Shown: positions 44,363-52,223 of the stretch, one piece after another | Position numbering within the stretch: the first letter of the stretch is position 1 | Layout: every line of letters starts with the position of its first letter | From: Clostridium_S neuense | GTDB taxonomy: Bacteria; Bacillota; Clostridia; Clostridiales; Clostridiaceae | NCBI RefSeq assembly: GCF_045310695.1 | Contig: NZ_JBJIAA010000010.1 | Location: 1 to 64,000 of the forward strand | Length of the DNA stretch: 64,000 nucleotides | Direction: 5' to 3' | Program-made: the position numbers and the translations under genes | Notes under the pieces: model-generated | Database searches by the model: none | Seen by the model: the letters and a program-made list of their open reading frames with translations, nothing else | What the model was told of the DNA's origin: nothing

Positions 44363-44502
44363 TGAGGACTGTGTATAAAGCACGCAGCTTAGTATGCTTA
44401 CATCAGAACTTTATGTAATTGACTAAGATTAAGGTGGATTTTTGAATTTTATCAAAGTCATTGAATGAATATTAGTAACCATTAAAATAAGGGAGGTGCT
44501 TT

Positions 44503-44811
44503 ATGAATATAGGAGATATTAAAAAAGTAGAGATATTGTTTAAAGAACTTATTGCTATTTTAAATAAGTATGGGGACAGTACAATATCAAATCAAAAAAG
44601 AATAGTCGAAGATACAATAGACTTTATTGAGGATAATACTATTGAAGATGATAAAAAAATTATTGAAATAGAACAAAATTATAAAATGCTATACCCAGCA
44701 CATGGAGGGTTATCTGAATTTTATATCTGGGATAATGATTTTGAAAAGAGAAAGAAATTAAATGAACCTTTAGATAAAGTTACAGAAGAATTATGGGAAA
44801 TATTTAAATAA
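44503..44811 (+). CDS. small acidic protein, possible immunity protein
   Basis: A 102-residue soluble acidic protein with no signal or membrane segment: an N-terminal helix (VEILFKELIAILNKYGD) and a C-terminal block KMLYPAHGGLSEFYIWDNDF. The length and the GGLSEF-type block recall small proteins encoded beside polymorphic toxins, and a decayed DUF4176 gene, a marker of type VII-secretion toxin loci, lies 230 bases downstream. An orphan immunity protein is therefore a reasonable guess, but the family was not identified with certainty. ATG at 44503 follows GGGAGGTG. Confidence 0.6.
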   Translation: MNIGDIKKVEILFKELIAILNKYGDSTISNQKRIVEDTIDFIEDNTIEDDKKIIEIEQNYKMLYPAHGGLSEFYIWDNDFEKRKKLNEPLDKVTEELWEIFK

Positions 44812-44902
44812 TTAATTTAATAGTATTAATAATGCAGCAGTGAAAATATAAAATGAATCAGTTGAAATTAAGTAGGCTGATTCATTATTTTTTTTAATGT
44901 GA

Positions 44903-45064
44903 AATTATATTGAAAAGAATATGAGAAATTACACATCAAAATATAAGGGTTATTAATATGATCCTATAAGTAAAAATGATAGAGTTAATTTATTACAAGG
45001 AGACAATGCTGAAACAATAATTATTGATAAAAGGAGTGATATTAAATGGATAAGTATTTATAAA
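44903..45064 (+). pseudogene. 3' remnant of an unidentified gene
   Basis: The frame reads YTSKYKGY, a TAA at 44954, then YDPISKNDRVNLLQGDN, and ends TAG at 45062. It overlaps the start of the DUF4176 remnant in another frame, as the end of a neighbouring gene would. It may be the tail of a toxin or adaptor gene. The family is not recognised. Confidence 0.35.
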
Positions 45065-45262
45065 TAGGCTCAGTAGCTCTTTTAAAAGAAGGTAAAAAAA
45101 GATTAATGATATATGGGGTATAGATTAGAAAAAAAGCAATACAGGAGAAGTTTGAGGTTATATTGGCTGTTTATTTTTGGAGGGAAATATTGAGGCATAC
45201 ATATCTATTTAATCATAACAAAATTGATAGGATATTTTTTTGGTATGCAGGATAAAGAATAA
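45046..45262 (+). pseudogene. decayed DUF4176 gene
   Basis: ATG at 45046 has a good RBS (AAGGAGTGAT). The frame gives MDKYL, a stop, IGSVALLKEGKKRLMIYGV, and another stop. Further on, other frames give YIGCLFLEGNI, HTYLFNHNKIDRIFF and finally GMQDKE with TAA at 45260-45262. Joined together these match the whole DUF4176 pattern (PIGSVVLLK.GKKRLMI, YIGCLYPEG, FNHEDIDxVFF, GxQDxE). At least two stops and three frame changes show it is dead. DUF4176 genes accompany WXG100/LXG type VII-secretion toxins in Firmicutes. Confidence 0.75.
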
Positions 45263-45343
45263 ATGGGGTTAACAAACTTATCTCAAATTTAAAATGAAAA
45301 TAATTGGAGTTATGGTATTAAGTTATATTTGTAACAATATTTG

Positions 45344-45372
45344 TTTACAAAGTTCGTATTAAGCATTATAAT
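45344..45372 (+). promoter_or_regulatory. promoter of the RRNPP regulator gene
   Basis: TTTACA (45344-45349) and TATAAT (45367-45372) are spaced 17 bases, 46 bases before the start codon. Confidence 0.7.
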
Positions 45373-45417
45373 TATTGGTAATTAATATAAGTTTTGTAAG
45401 CAGGGAGATTTAAAAGA

Positions 45418-46719
45418 ATGGAAAAATACGCAATATTATCGGACGGTGATAAGTTAAAAGAAATCAGAAAAAAATATGAAGTAAAACAAGAAGAGATTGA
45501 GGGAGAAGGAATTACAAGAAATCTTATAAGTGAAATTGAAAATGATAAAGCTATTATTACTAAAAGGGCGGCTGAAATAATTATAAAAAATGTAACTGCA
45601 CTGGCTAAAAAGAAGAACTTTAAAGTTACTGAAACTGTTGATTATTTAATGGAAAATCAGATTGTACAGGCTACAAAGATACTTGATAAGTACATAGAAG
45701 AACTGAAAACTTTAATTATTTCAAAAGATGAAAGCTTTATTAAAACGTTTAAAGAAGCAGAGATTTTTTTAATTGATTGGGATATTAAAGATAAAAAATT
45801 AAGGATATATGAGCTTGCGGGAGACTATTATTGCAACAATAATGAGATGTATAAAAGTGCTGTATATTATGAAAAAGCTTTAGCATTAATTAATCGGGTG
45901 TTTTTAGATAGAGAATTAATACCTCTTTCAAGGAAATTATCTATGGTTTATGGGTATATAGGTGACTATAAGAAAAGTATTGAATGTTGTGAGTTTGCAT
46001 TGAGTAGGTTTGGTAATATGTCAATTAATGATAAGGTCATCTTTAGGCGTAATAATGCTTTGAACTATAAACATATTAATAATTTACAATTAGCATTAAA
46101 AAATATTGAAATAGCAGAAAATTTAGTTGATAAATCAGATATTTCAACATATATTAAAATTTTAAATAATAAGGGAAATTGCTTTTATGAAATAAAACTT
46201 TATGATGAGGCTATTAAAGTATTTAATCAAATATTTGGTTTAATTAATAAACGAGGAAAAGATAGATATTTAATTAATTTAATAAATATTGTTAATAGTT
46301 ATTGGTATGCCGGCATAAAAGATAAGTCGATTGAAAATTTTAATACTGTAATTAGAGAATTACCTAATTTAGATAATATTAGTCTATATGTAGCCAACAT
46401 CTATTTTGAGATAGGAAAGGTATATGCAAGATTAGATAAATTGAAGTTATCAGAAGAGTATTATTTAAAAGCTTTGGATTTCTCTGAAAAACAAAAAAAT
46501 TATGTTTTAGAAAATGACATATTGCATAATTTAATAGAATTATATACAACTACAAATAATGTTGAAAAGATGGATAGTATAAAAAACAAGGTGCTTATAG
46601 TATCTAACATACAAGGTAAAGTAAATAATGTTCTTACATACAAATTAATAATTTTTTATGCTGGAAAAAGTGATAACATAGTAAAACAGATAGCTGCTTT
46701 TTCCTTGAATTATAATTAA
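45418..46719 (+). CDS. RRNPP-type quorum-sensing regulator (HTH plus TPR)
   Basis: A 433-residue cytoplasmic regulator. An N-terminal helix-turn-helix of the Xre type covers residues 8-60 (LKEIRKKYEVKQEEIEGEGI, ITRNLISEIENDKA). The rest is a superhelix of TPR-like repeats, for example ELAGDYYCNNNEMYKSAVYY, LYDEAIKVFNQIF and YFEIGKVYARLDKLKLSEEYY. This is the architecture of PlcR/Rgg/PrgX-type receptors, which bind an imported peptide. Several such systems are known in C. acetobutylicum. A peptide gene begins 15 bases after its stop, which completes the pair. ATG at 45418 follows AGGGAGATTT. Confidence 0.85.
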   Translation: MEKYAILSDGDKLKEIRKKYEVKQEEIEGEGITRNLISEIENDKAIITKRAAEIIIKNVTALAKKKNFKVTETVDYLMENQIVQATKILDKYIEELKTLIISKDESFIKTFKEAEIFLIDWDIKDKKLRIYELAGDYYCNNNEMYKSAVYYEKALALINRVFLDRELIPLSRKLSMVYGYIGDYKKSIECCEFALSRFGNMSINDKVIFRRNNALNYKHINNLQLALKNIEIAENLVDKSDISTYIKILNNKGNCFYEIKLYDEAIKVFNQIFGLINKRGKDRYLINLINIVNSYWYAGIKDKSIENFNTVIRELPNLDNISLYVANIYFEIGKVYARLDKLKLSEEYYLKALDFSEKQKNYVLENDILHNLIELYTTTNNVEKMDSIKNKVLIVSNIQGKVNNVLTYKLIIFYAGKSDNIVKQIAAFSLNYN

Positions 46720-46734
46720 ATGGGGGTGAGTATT

Positions 46735-46872
46735 GTGTTTGGAAAAAGGATTAAATTATCAGTATTATTAGCAGTATGTGGAGTGCTTTTATTTTCATCT
46801 TTAATGTTTAATTTAGGTTGTACTAAAAGTTTGTGTAATATAGATTACACATATGAATTTATTTGGAAGTAA
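46735..46872 (+). CDS. secreted signalling peptide precursor of the RRNPP system
   Basis: A 45-codon gene immediately behind the TPR regulator. The product begins MFGKRIKLSVLLAVCGVLLF, a charged end followed by a hydrophobic export segment, and then carries a short tail ending NIDYTYEFIWK, from which a mature peptide would be cut. The start is GTG at 46735 with GGGGGTGAG five bases in front. An in-frame ATG at 46720 would give 50 residues but lacks its own ribosome site. Arrangement, size and signal-like N-terminus match peptide precursors encoded next to PlcR-type regulators. The exact mature peptide cannot be read from sequence alone. Confidence 0.75.
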   Translation: MFGKRIKLSVLLAVCGVLLFSSLMFNLGCTKSLCNIDYTYEFIWK

Positions 46873-46909
46873 TGTATTCCATTTTTATTTTAATCATAAT
46901 TTAAAGATA

Positions 46910-46955
46910 ACAAAAGGCAATCTGGGGGACAAAACCAAGTTGCTTTTTGTTTTGA
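46910..46955 (+). terminator. terminator of the quorum-sensing operon
   Basis: ACAAAAGGCAA and TTGCTTTTTGT pair around a 19-base loop and end in TTTTG. Confidence 0.7.
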
Positions 46956-47092
46956 AAGGTATGTATGGGTATATCCAAGTATATTAGCATACTGCAATTT
47001 GAGAATAAAGAAATCAACAATGGAAATGCAATGGCTGTACTACAAATGATTTTACTAATTTTTTTCGTTAAAATGCATCTTTTTCACTTAGT

Positions 47093-48028
47093 TTAAGCTT
47101 GATTATTGGATTTTAGCCAATCAGTCCATTTGGTTTTGTAGTCATCTGTATTTTTACTACAATAATTATAAAAGTTTTTTAAAAATTTAGAACGTATATT
47201 ACCATCAGATACACTAGAAGCATCCTGTCCGCTTAACAAGTTTGCGCCACCGATTAGCTGCTGCCTTTTCATAATATCATTAAAGCTTACAGTTTTTGCA
47301 TTTTTCATCATATCGTACATAGCCATAAATGTAGTAGTTCTTCCTACGCCAGCTCTACAATGAAAGTGCAGCCAAGTATTATTTGGAAGTGTCCTTATGA
47401 ATTGAATAAAGGAATCAACTTGAGTATCTTGGGGGCGTTCGTGATCTGGCACTGCAAATCTTACATAACCTAAACCTAAAGATTTTGCAAGCTGTTCTTC
47501 ATTTTCAAAGCTTTTTATATTGTCTATGCTTGAAACATGAATAACTGATTTTTTATTTTTACCATCTATTTTTAACTTATCACCAGATTTTATTTTATTT
47601 AATTTGGTTATTTCATCATTTAAAACTTGATTTTGTGTAAGCTTAATATTAGCATGATTTTTTTTGCCATACCAGCTTATGCCTATTCCATTTACGAATA
47701 AATGAGATTCTTGTCTTAAATCTACATCTATAATATTTTTACTATTAATCTTTTCTTTCAGCAGCTTAAGACTATTTTCCGAAACTGCGCCGCTTCCTGA
47801 CATATTCATTGAAGAGAGTCCGGCTAAATTTATAGAGGTGCTTTTATTAATTTTATCATTTGCCATTCTGAAGTTCTTGGGTAATTTATTTTTATTTGCA
47901 TTGTCTATTATTAAATGCACATCTTTTGAATCACTTCCAGTTTTGCTACTATGCTTTTTGGTGCAGCCGCTAATTGAAAGTACCGCAATTATTAAAATAA
48001 ATATAAATAATAACTTTTTCTTTCCCAT
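47093..48028 (-). CDS. PTP-like phytase lipoprotein (inositol phosphate phosphatase)
   Basis: A 311-residue exported lipoprotein. The signal ends at LSISGC with the lipid-modified C22. The P-loop HCRAGVGRT has the nucleophile C224 and R230, and the general acid D195 lies in VPDHERP. VDLRQESHLFVNGIGISWYG at about 102-121 is the hallmark block of PTP-like phytases (protein-tyrosine-phosphatase-fold inositol polyphosphatases). It probably removes phosphate from phytate or related compounds at the outer membrane face. ATG at 48028 follows GGAGGAGACC. It is a single gene, divergent from the next TetR gene. Confidence 0.87.
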   Translation of the reverse strand: MGKKKLLFIFILIIAVLSISGCTKKHSSKTGSDSKDVHLIIDNANKNKLPKNFRMANDKINKSTSINLAGLSSMNMSGSGAVSENSLKLLKEKINSKNIIDVDLRQESHLFVNGIGISWYGKKNHANIKLTQNQVLNDEITKLNKIKSGDKLKIDGKNKKSVIHVSSIDNIKSFENEEQLAKSLGLGYVRFAVPDHERPQDTQVDSFIQFIRTLPNNTWLHFHCRAGVGRTTTFMAMYDMMKNAKTVSFNDIMKRQQLIGGANLLSGQDASSVSDGNIRSKFLKNFYNYCSKNTDDYKTKWTDWLKSNNQA

Positions 48029-48139
48029 TTAGGTCTCCTCCACTTAATGTATAAATTTTCAATATAATAATACCATTGTTAAACTAAGAATTAATTAACA
48101 TTATGTAAAATATAAGTTGCTTAATTTAAAATTATTGAG

Positions 48140-48162
48140 TGAGTAATTATTACTCATTGACT
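48140..48162 (+). promoter_or_regulatory. operator and -35 region of the third TetR gene
   Basis: TGAGTAATTATTACTCA (48140-48156) is a perfect palindrome directly touching TTGACT (48157-48162). The position over the -35 box suggests autorepression by the TetR protein encoded 50 bases downstream. The -10 box is not clear. Confidence 0.65.
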
Positions 48163-48210
48163 TTCAATATATTGTATATTACAATTAAAAAAGTAAAAGG
48201 AGTGAAGTAT

Positions 48211-48786
48211 ATGAACAGAATCTCAAAGCCACCAGAAATAAGAAAACAAGAAATATTAGGTGAGGCAAAAAAACAATTCCTTAAAAATGGATATGAAGGC
48301 ACGTCTATGACTAATATAGCAGCTGCCATTCATGTTACAGAAGGGCTGTGTTACAAATATTTCAGATCAAAGCAGGAATTATTTCAAAGTGTAATAGACA
48401 AATATGTTGAAGAAATCTATGAAAAATTTGAGGCAGTTGTTTCGGATGAATCAATGTCTTTAGAAGAAAGAATAAATTTAAATTTTAAAATTTTAAGAAG
48501 TATAGAAACTCCAAATGGAATTAATAAGTACTTTCACAATGAGAAAAATGAAGCACTGCATCTTCAAATTATTTACAAAATTATGAATAGGCTTTCTGAA
48601 CCTTTTCAAAGAATTTTAGAAGAAGAGAACAGGAAAAGAACTATACATATTGATAACTCAAAGGATGTAGTTCATTTTATTACATTTGGGGCATTAGGAG
48701 TACTGCTAAGTGATGCGGCAGATGATGAAGATAAAGAAGAGAAAATTAAAAAATATATATTTAAAACGCTTGGATATTCTGATTAA
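48211..48786 (+). CDS. TetR-family regulator of the MFS gene behind it
   Basis: A 191-residue protein with the TetR head at 8-58 (ILGEAKKQFLKNGYEGTSMT, then HVTEGLCYKYFRSKQELF). ATG at 48211 after AAGGAGTGAAG is the start. The frame is open further upstream, but that part overlaps the promoter and palindrome. The MFS transporter follows 24 bases later, so both are one operon that is probably self-repressed at the palindrome at 48140. Confidence 0.87.
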   Translation: MNRISKPPEIRKQEILGEAKKQFLKNGYEGTSMTNIAAAIHVTEGLCYKYFRSKQELFQSVIDKYVEEIYEKFEAVVSDESMSLEERINLNFKILRSIETPNGINKYFHNEKNEALHLQIIYKIMNRLSEPFQRILEEENRKRTIHIDNSKDVVHFITFGALGVLLSDAADDEDKEEKIKKYIFKTLGYSD

Positions 48787-48810
48787 TCTCAGGAAAGAAG
48801 GAAAACTTTT

Positions 48811-50106
48811 ATGGTTAATTCTCATAAGGATGGTGCTACTAAAACAAACTTTATAATTTATTTTGTTTCAAGGCTTATTTCAGATCTTGGATCTAGTATA
48901 TTCAGTTTTGCATTGAGCTTGTATGTACTTGATGTAACTGGATCAGCTGCATTATTTACAATTATTGTTGGATTTTCATATTTACCTAAAACTATTGTGA
49001 ATATTGCTGCTGGTGTTTATGTTGATAAGCATGACAAGAAAAAGCTAGTAATTTTATTTGATTTTATTAGTGGAATAGCTACTTTAATATTTTGGATGAT
49101 TTTTAAAACGCATGCTAAAAGTATACCACTCATAACAGGATTTCAAATCGTTCTAAGTGCTTTAGTTGGAATGTTTGTACTTGCACTTAACTCATCTATT
49201 CCTAATCTTTCTACAAAAGAAAATGTAGTTAAATTTAATTCTATGTCTATGGGCATTACAGCAGTAGTTAGCATGGGAGGCCCTGTAATTGGAGCTATTG
49301 CATATAAAGCCTTTGGAATTTTTGGAGTAACCTTTATTGATGGAATTACCTTTTTTATTTCCGGAGCAATGGAAGTTTTTCTTAAATACAATAAAACAGT
49401 TGCAAATAAAGATGGAAAAAGTTATTTTGAAAGTTTTCGCACAGTCTGGGCTTATCTTAATGGAGAGAAAGTTTTAAAGAATATGCTTTTTATTATAGTT
49501 ATTTTAAATTGCATCATGACGCCTATGGTCACTGTTGTTTTGCAGTATGTAAACTATCATGAGTTAAAGGTATCAGGTTCACAGCTTTCATTAATACAAG
49601 CTTCTTGGTCCTTAGGAATTATTATTGGTGCGGTATTTGTTTCAACAAGAAAATCTATATATGGCTTACTTCGAAAGTTTTTAATATTTATTCAAATCCA
49701 ATCAGTTATGATTATACTATGGTTTATTTTTAAGTTGCCGTATTTTACTAAGCCGGGTTCAGCAAGTTTAAAAATAACAGCTGCATTTTGCATAATCATG
49801 CTTGTTGCGGGACTTTTTAATGGATTTTCAAGCATATCTGCCATGAGCTTTATACAAACAGATACACCAGAAGACATTCTTGCTGGAATTGTAGGGGTTG
49901 TTAATGCCTGCCAAATTGCTGTGCCAGTTGGTATGTGGATTTATGGAATTTTGCTTGAAAAAGTGCCTTGGGTTTATGATACAGTTATATCAGGGGTTTT
50001 ACTGTTTTCAATTGCAGGCTTTGTAAATTTGAAGATTAATTTAAAGGATTATTTTATGCACAAAGAAAGTAAAAATGTGAGTGTTTCAAAGGAGTCTTCG
50101 TTTTGA
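48811..50106 (+). CDS. MFS transporter, 12-helix drug-efflux type
   Basis: A 431-residue membrane protein with 12 predicted helices. FVSRLISDLGSSIFSFALSL in helix 1, and AAGVYVDKHDKKKLVILFD after helix 2 (a variant of the MFS loop 2-3 motif G-x3-D-R/K), place it with MFS_3-type efflux proteins such as macrolide exporters. The substrate is unknown. It is co-transcribed with the TetR gene in front. Downstream, 50107-50321 holds no recognisable gene or hairpin. Confidence 0.85.
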   Translation: MVNSHKDGATKTNFIIYFVSRLISDLGSSIFSFALSLYVLDVTGSAALFTIIVGFSYLPKTIVNIAAGVYVDKHDKKKLVILFDFISGIATLIFWMIFKTHAKSIPLITGFQIVLSALVGMFVLALNSSIPNLSTKENVVKFNSMSMGITAVVSMGGPVIGAIAYKAFGIFGVTFIDGITFFISGAMEVFLKYNKTVANKDGKSYFESFRTVWAYLNGEKVLKNMLFIIVILNCIMTPMVTVVLQYVNYHELKVSGSQLSLIQASWSLGIIIGAVFVSTRKSIYGLLRKFLIFIQIQSVMIILWFIFKLPYFTKPGSASLKITAAFCIIMLVAGLFNGFSSISAMSFIQTDTPEDILAGIVGVVNACQIAVPVGMWIYGILLEKVPWVYDTVISGVLLFSIAGFVNLKINLKDYFMHKESKNVSVSKESSF

Positions 50107-50321
50107 GATATTTAAAAAGGTTTGGTATTGCAATTTTAAGTGCCATTTCATTTGTTTTAATTTAATGGATAACATTTATTTTCATAATATTAGAACGATT
50201 TATAGGCAAAAATGAAAATATTTAAAGTAAAATAGTTGTAAAATACCTGACTTATTGCTTAGATATACCTAACAATGGAGCTATAATGATATTAAGTAAT
50301 AAATTAGGAAGTGAATTATAT

Positions 50322-51221
50322 ATGATTAAAAAATTATTAGTAGCATCGGCAGTTAGTATATTGTTATTGTTTTCAACTGTAAATGCAAAAGCAGCTACAT
50401 TTACAGACAATCAAGTTGTAGATGCTAATAAAAATTGGACAATTCATTTTAATGGAACAGTTTTTCTTGATGATTCTCTTAAACAAGATATTAAAGTAGT
50501 AGATAGTGAAGGAAATAAGGCTAATATAACACTTAATTTTGGAGAAGATGAAAAAACTATTATAGTAAATGCACCACAAGATGGATACTCAGCTGGAGAT
50601 AAATATACTTTAACTATTGATGGCTATGTACATAGTAAAATGGGTAAAAGTATAAATCAAGCTGTTAAATTAAATTTTAGTGTTAAGGATTATGCTGTTA
50701 CTTTTAAAGACAAAAATTTAGAGCAAATTATACGAAATAAAATAAATAAACCTACAGGAGATATATTAAAGAGCGATGTTGAAAAGATTACTGATTTAAG
50801 TGCAAAGAATACAGCAATCTCTGACATTAGTGGTATAGAAAATTTAAACAATCTACGATGCCTTGATTTAAGTGGTTCTAAAATAAGTGATATAAGTGCA
50901 CTTAAAGATTTAAAAAAGTTGGGAGAAATTTATTTGGACAATACGCAGGTAAGTGATATAAGTGCATTAAGCAATTTAACTGATTTATGGGTACTTAGTT
51001 TAAATAATACACAAGTAACCGATATAAGTGCACTGAAGAATTTGGCTAATAGCTTATCTACTATCAATTTAAAGAACGATAAGATAAGTGATGTAAGTAT
51101 ACTCAAAAATTTTAAAAGCTTGCAAAGTATTGATTTGGATGGTACTGAAGTAACAGCTTCAGACAAGCAAGATTTAAAGAAGCTTTTAATTCCAATTTTT
51201 GATGTGACAAATTTGGAATAG
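50322..51221 (+). CDS. secreted leucine-rich-repeat protein (internalin-like)
   Basis: A 299-residue exported protein. Residues 1-25 are a signal peptide (MIKKLLVASAVSILLLFSTV, cleavage near NAKAA). Residues 27-130 are an Ig-like/SbsA-type domain (NWTIHFNGTVFLDDSL through YTLTIDGYVHSKMG), and residues 135-290 are five leucine-rich repeats of 20-22 residues with the internalin-type LxxLDLSGSKISDISALKDL pattern. It has no LPxTG anchor or cell-wall domain, so it is secreted or loosely attached. ATG at 50322 with TAGGAAGTG upstream is preferred to an in-frame ATG 36 bases earlier. A terminator follows. Confidence 0.82.
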   Translation: MIKKLLVASAVSILLLFSTVNAKAATFTDNQVVDANKNWTIHFNGTVFLDDSLKQDIKVVDSEGNKANITLNFGEDEKTIIVNAPQDGYSAGDKYTLTIDGYVHSKMGKSINQAVKLNFSVKDYAVTFKDKNLEQIIRNKINKPTGDILKSDVEKITDLSAKNTAISDISGIENLNNLRCLDLSGSKISDISALKDLKKLGEIYLDNTQVSDISALSNLTDLWVLSLNNTQVTDISALKNLANSLSTINLKNDKISDVSILKNFKSLQSIDLDGTEVTASDKQDLKKLLIPIFDVTNLE

Positions 51222-51236
51222 AAAAATTGTAGTTTA

Positions 51237-51277
51237 TAAAAGAGTTCACAGCTAAAATTGCTGTAAACTCTTTTATT
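51237..51277 (+). terminator. terminator after the LRR gene
   Basis: AAAAGAGTT..ACAGC and GCTGT..AACTCTTTT form a strong stem with a TTATTATA tail. Confidence 0.8.
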
Positions 51278-51416
51278 ATATAATTTAATATGTATTTTAA
51301 GACCGTATTTTTGGTTGGATACCTATTTTTGTATTAAATTCAATAAAATGCATGATATAATACTAGCAAAATTAGAACTTTTTTAAACTTATATGATTGG
51401 GAAAATGGGAATAAAG

Positions 51417-52079
51417 ATGAAAAAAAGATTAGCAATTATAATAATTATAGGCATGCTTATGCTTACTACTACTGGGTGTTCAGGAAGTGAGGATAAGACT
51501 TCTTCAAGTAATGGACAATTAACACAGGAACAAAAGTTAAAGGATTTTGATTATATGTATAAAATTCTTAAGGATAATTATCCGTATTTTGAGGTTAATA
51601 AAAGACTCAATGGTGTAGATTGGCTGGCAAATAAAAATAAGTATATAGCACAGATAAAAGCTACCAAGAGTGATGAAGCTTACTATGAAACCTTAAAGAG
51701 TATTTTACATCAGCTTAATAATGGCTATACATTATATTGGACTAACGATATAGTTTCAATGCTGCTTAATAAACCAGTAAAATATACACAATATATTGCT
51801 TTTAGAGGTGGAAGTTTTGCAGTGTTTTCAAAGAGTACAGGCTTTGCAACCTTAGTAGGAGAGAAAACAGGTGGAGATGGTATTGCAATGGATCCAATTT
51901 TGTGTGCTCTGCCAAATAGTGGCTATGTTTTTCGATTCCCAGTAGATATGGGGCTTACATCAGACGGAACTTGTAATTTTGAACATAAGACTGAGCCAGA
52001 CATCAAAGTATCAGCAAAGGTTGGGGCTACCTTTTCAGATGATGAGGCTATTAAAACTGTATTAAAGCTGGTAAATTAA
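51417..52079 (+). pseudogene. S41 peptidase-like lipoprotein with internal deletions
   Basis: A 220-residue open frame with a lipoprotein signal (lipobox TTTGC), the N-terminal cap of S41 (tricorn-core/CtpA-like) peptidases (FDYMYKILKDNYPYFEVNKR through LHQLNNGYT) and the C-terminal core block TGFATLVGEKTGGDGI. Normal relatives have 400 residues or more. The part between LNNGYT and YWTNDIV and the part just before AVFSKSTGF, which would hold the catalytic Ser-Lys pair, are missing without breaking the frame. It is therefore probably inactive as a protease, though a secreted remnant may still be made. ATG at 51417 is chosen over 51393 for its GGGA site. Confidence 0.65.
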
Positions 52080-52096
52080 TTCTTAAAAATCAAAGA

Positions 52097-52134
52097 AAAA
52101 AAGCAGTTGCACAAAGATGTGAACTGCTTTTCTA
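52097..52134 (+). terminator. terminator after the S41 remnant
   Basis: AAAAGCAGTT and AACTGCTTTT form a hairpin with an inner CAC/GTG pair; the tail is short (TCTATTT). Confidence 0.75.
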
Positions 52135-52160
52135 TTTCAGGTTATTTACAAGTATTATGC

Positions 52161-52191
52161 TTGACTCTCACGTACCGTTATAGTGTATTCT
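52161..52191 (+). promoter_or_regulatory. MerR-type promoter of the DUF2268/TipA operon
   Basis: TTGACT (52161-52166) and TATTCT (52186-52191) have a 19-base spacer. TTGACTCT, then GT-ATAGTGTA, are shared with the promoter of the other TipA-like gene at 20433. Confidence 0.7.
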
Positions 52192-52223
52192 ATAAACATC
52201 CCGGGACGAAAAGAGGTAGTACA

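Noticed and set aside
44240..45417. tRNA-Arg (CCT) as attachment site of an integrated island
   Set aside because: No second copy of the tRNA 3' end and no integrase gene were found downstream within the window.
48139..48210. N-terminal extension of the third TetR protein
   Set aside because: The extension would be encoded by the operator palindrome and promoter region; the ATG at 48211 has a strong ribosome site and fits the family.
52107..52223. N-terminal extension of the DUF2268 protein
   Set aside because: It overlaps a terminator and the 19-spacer promoter; ATG at 52224 has its own ribosome site.
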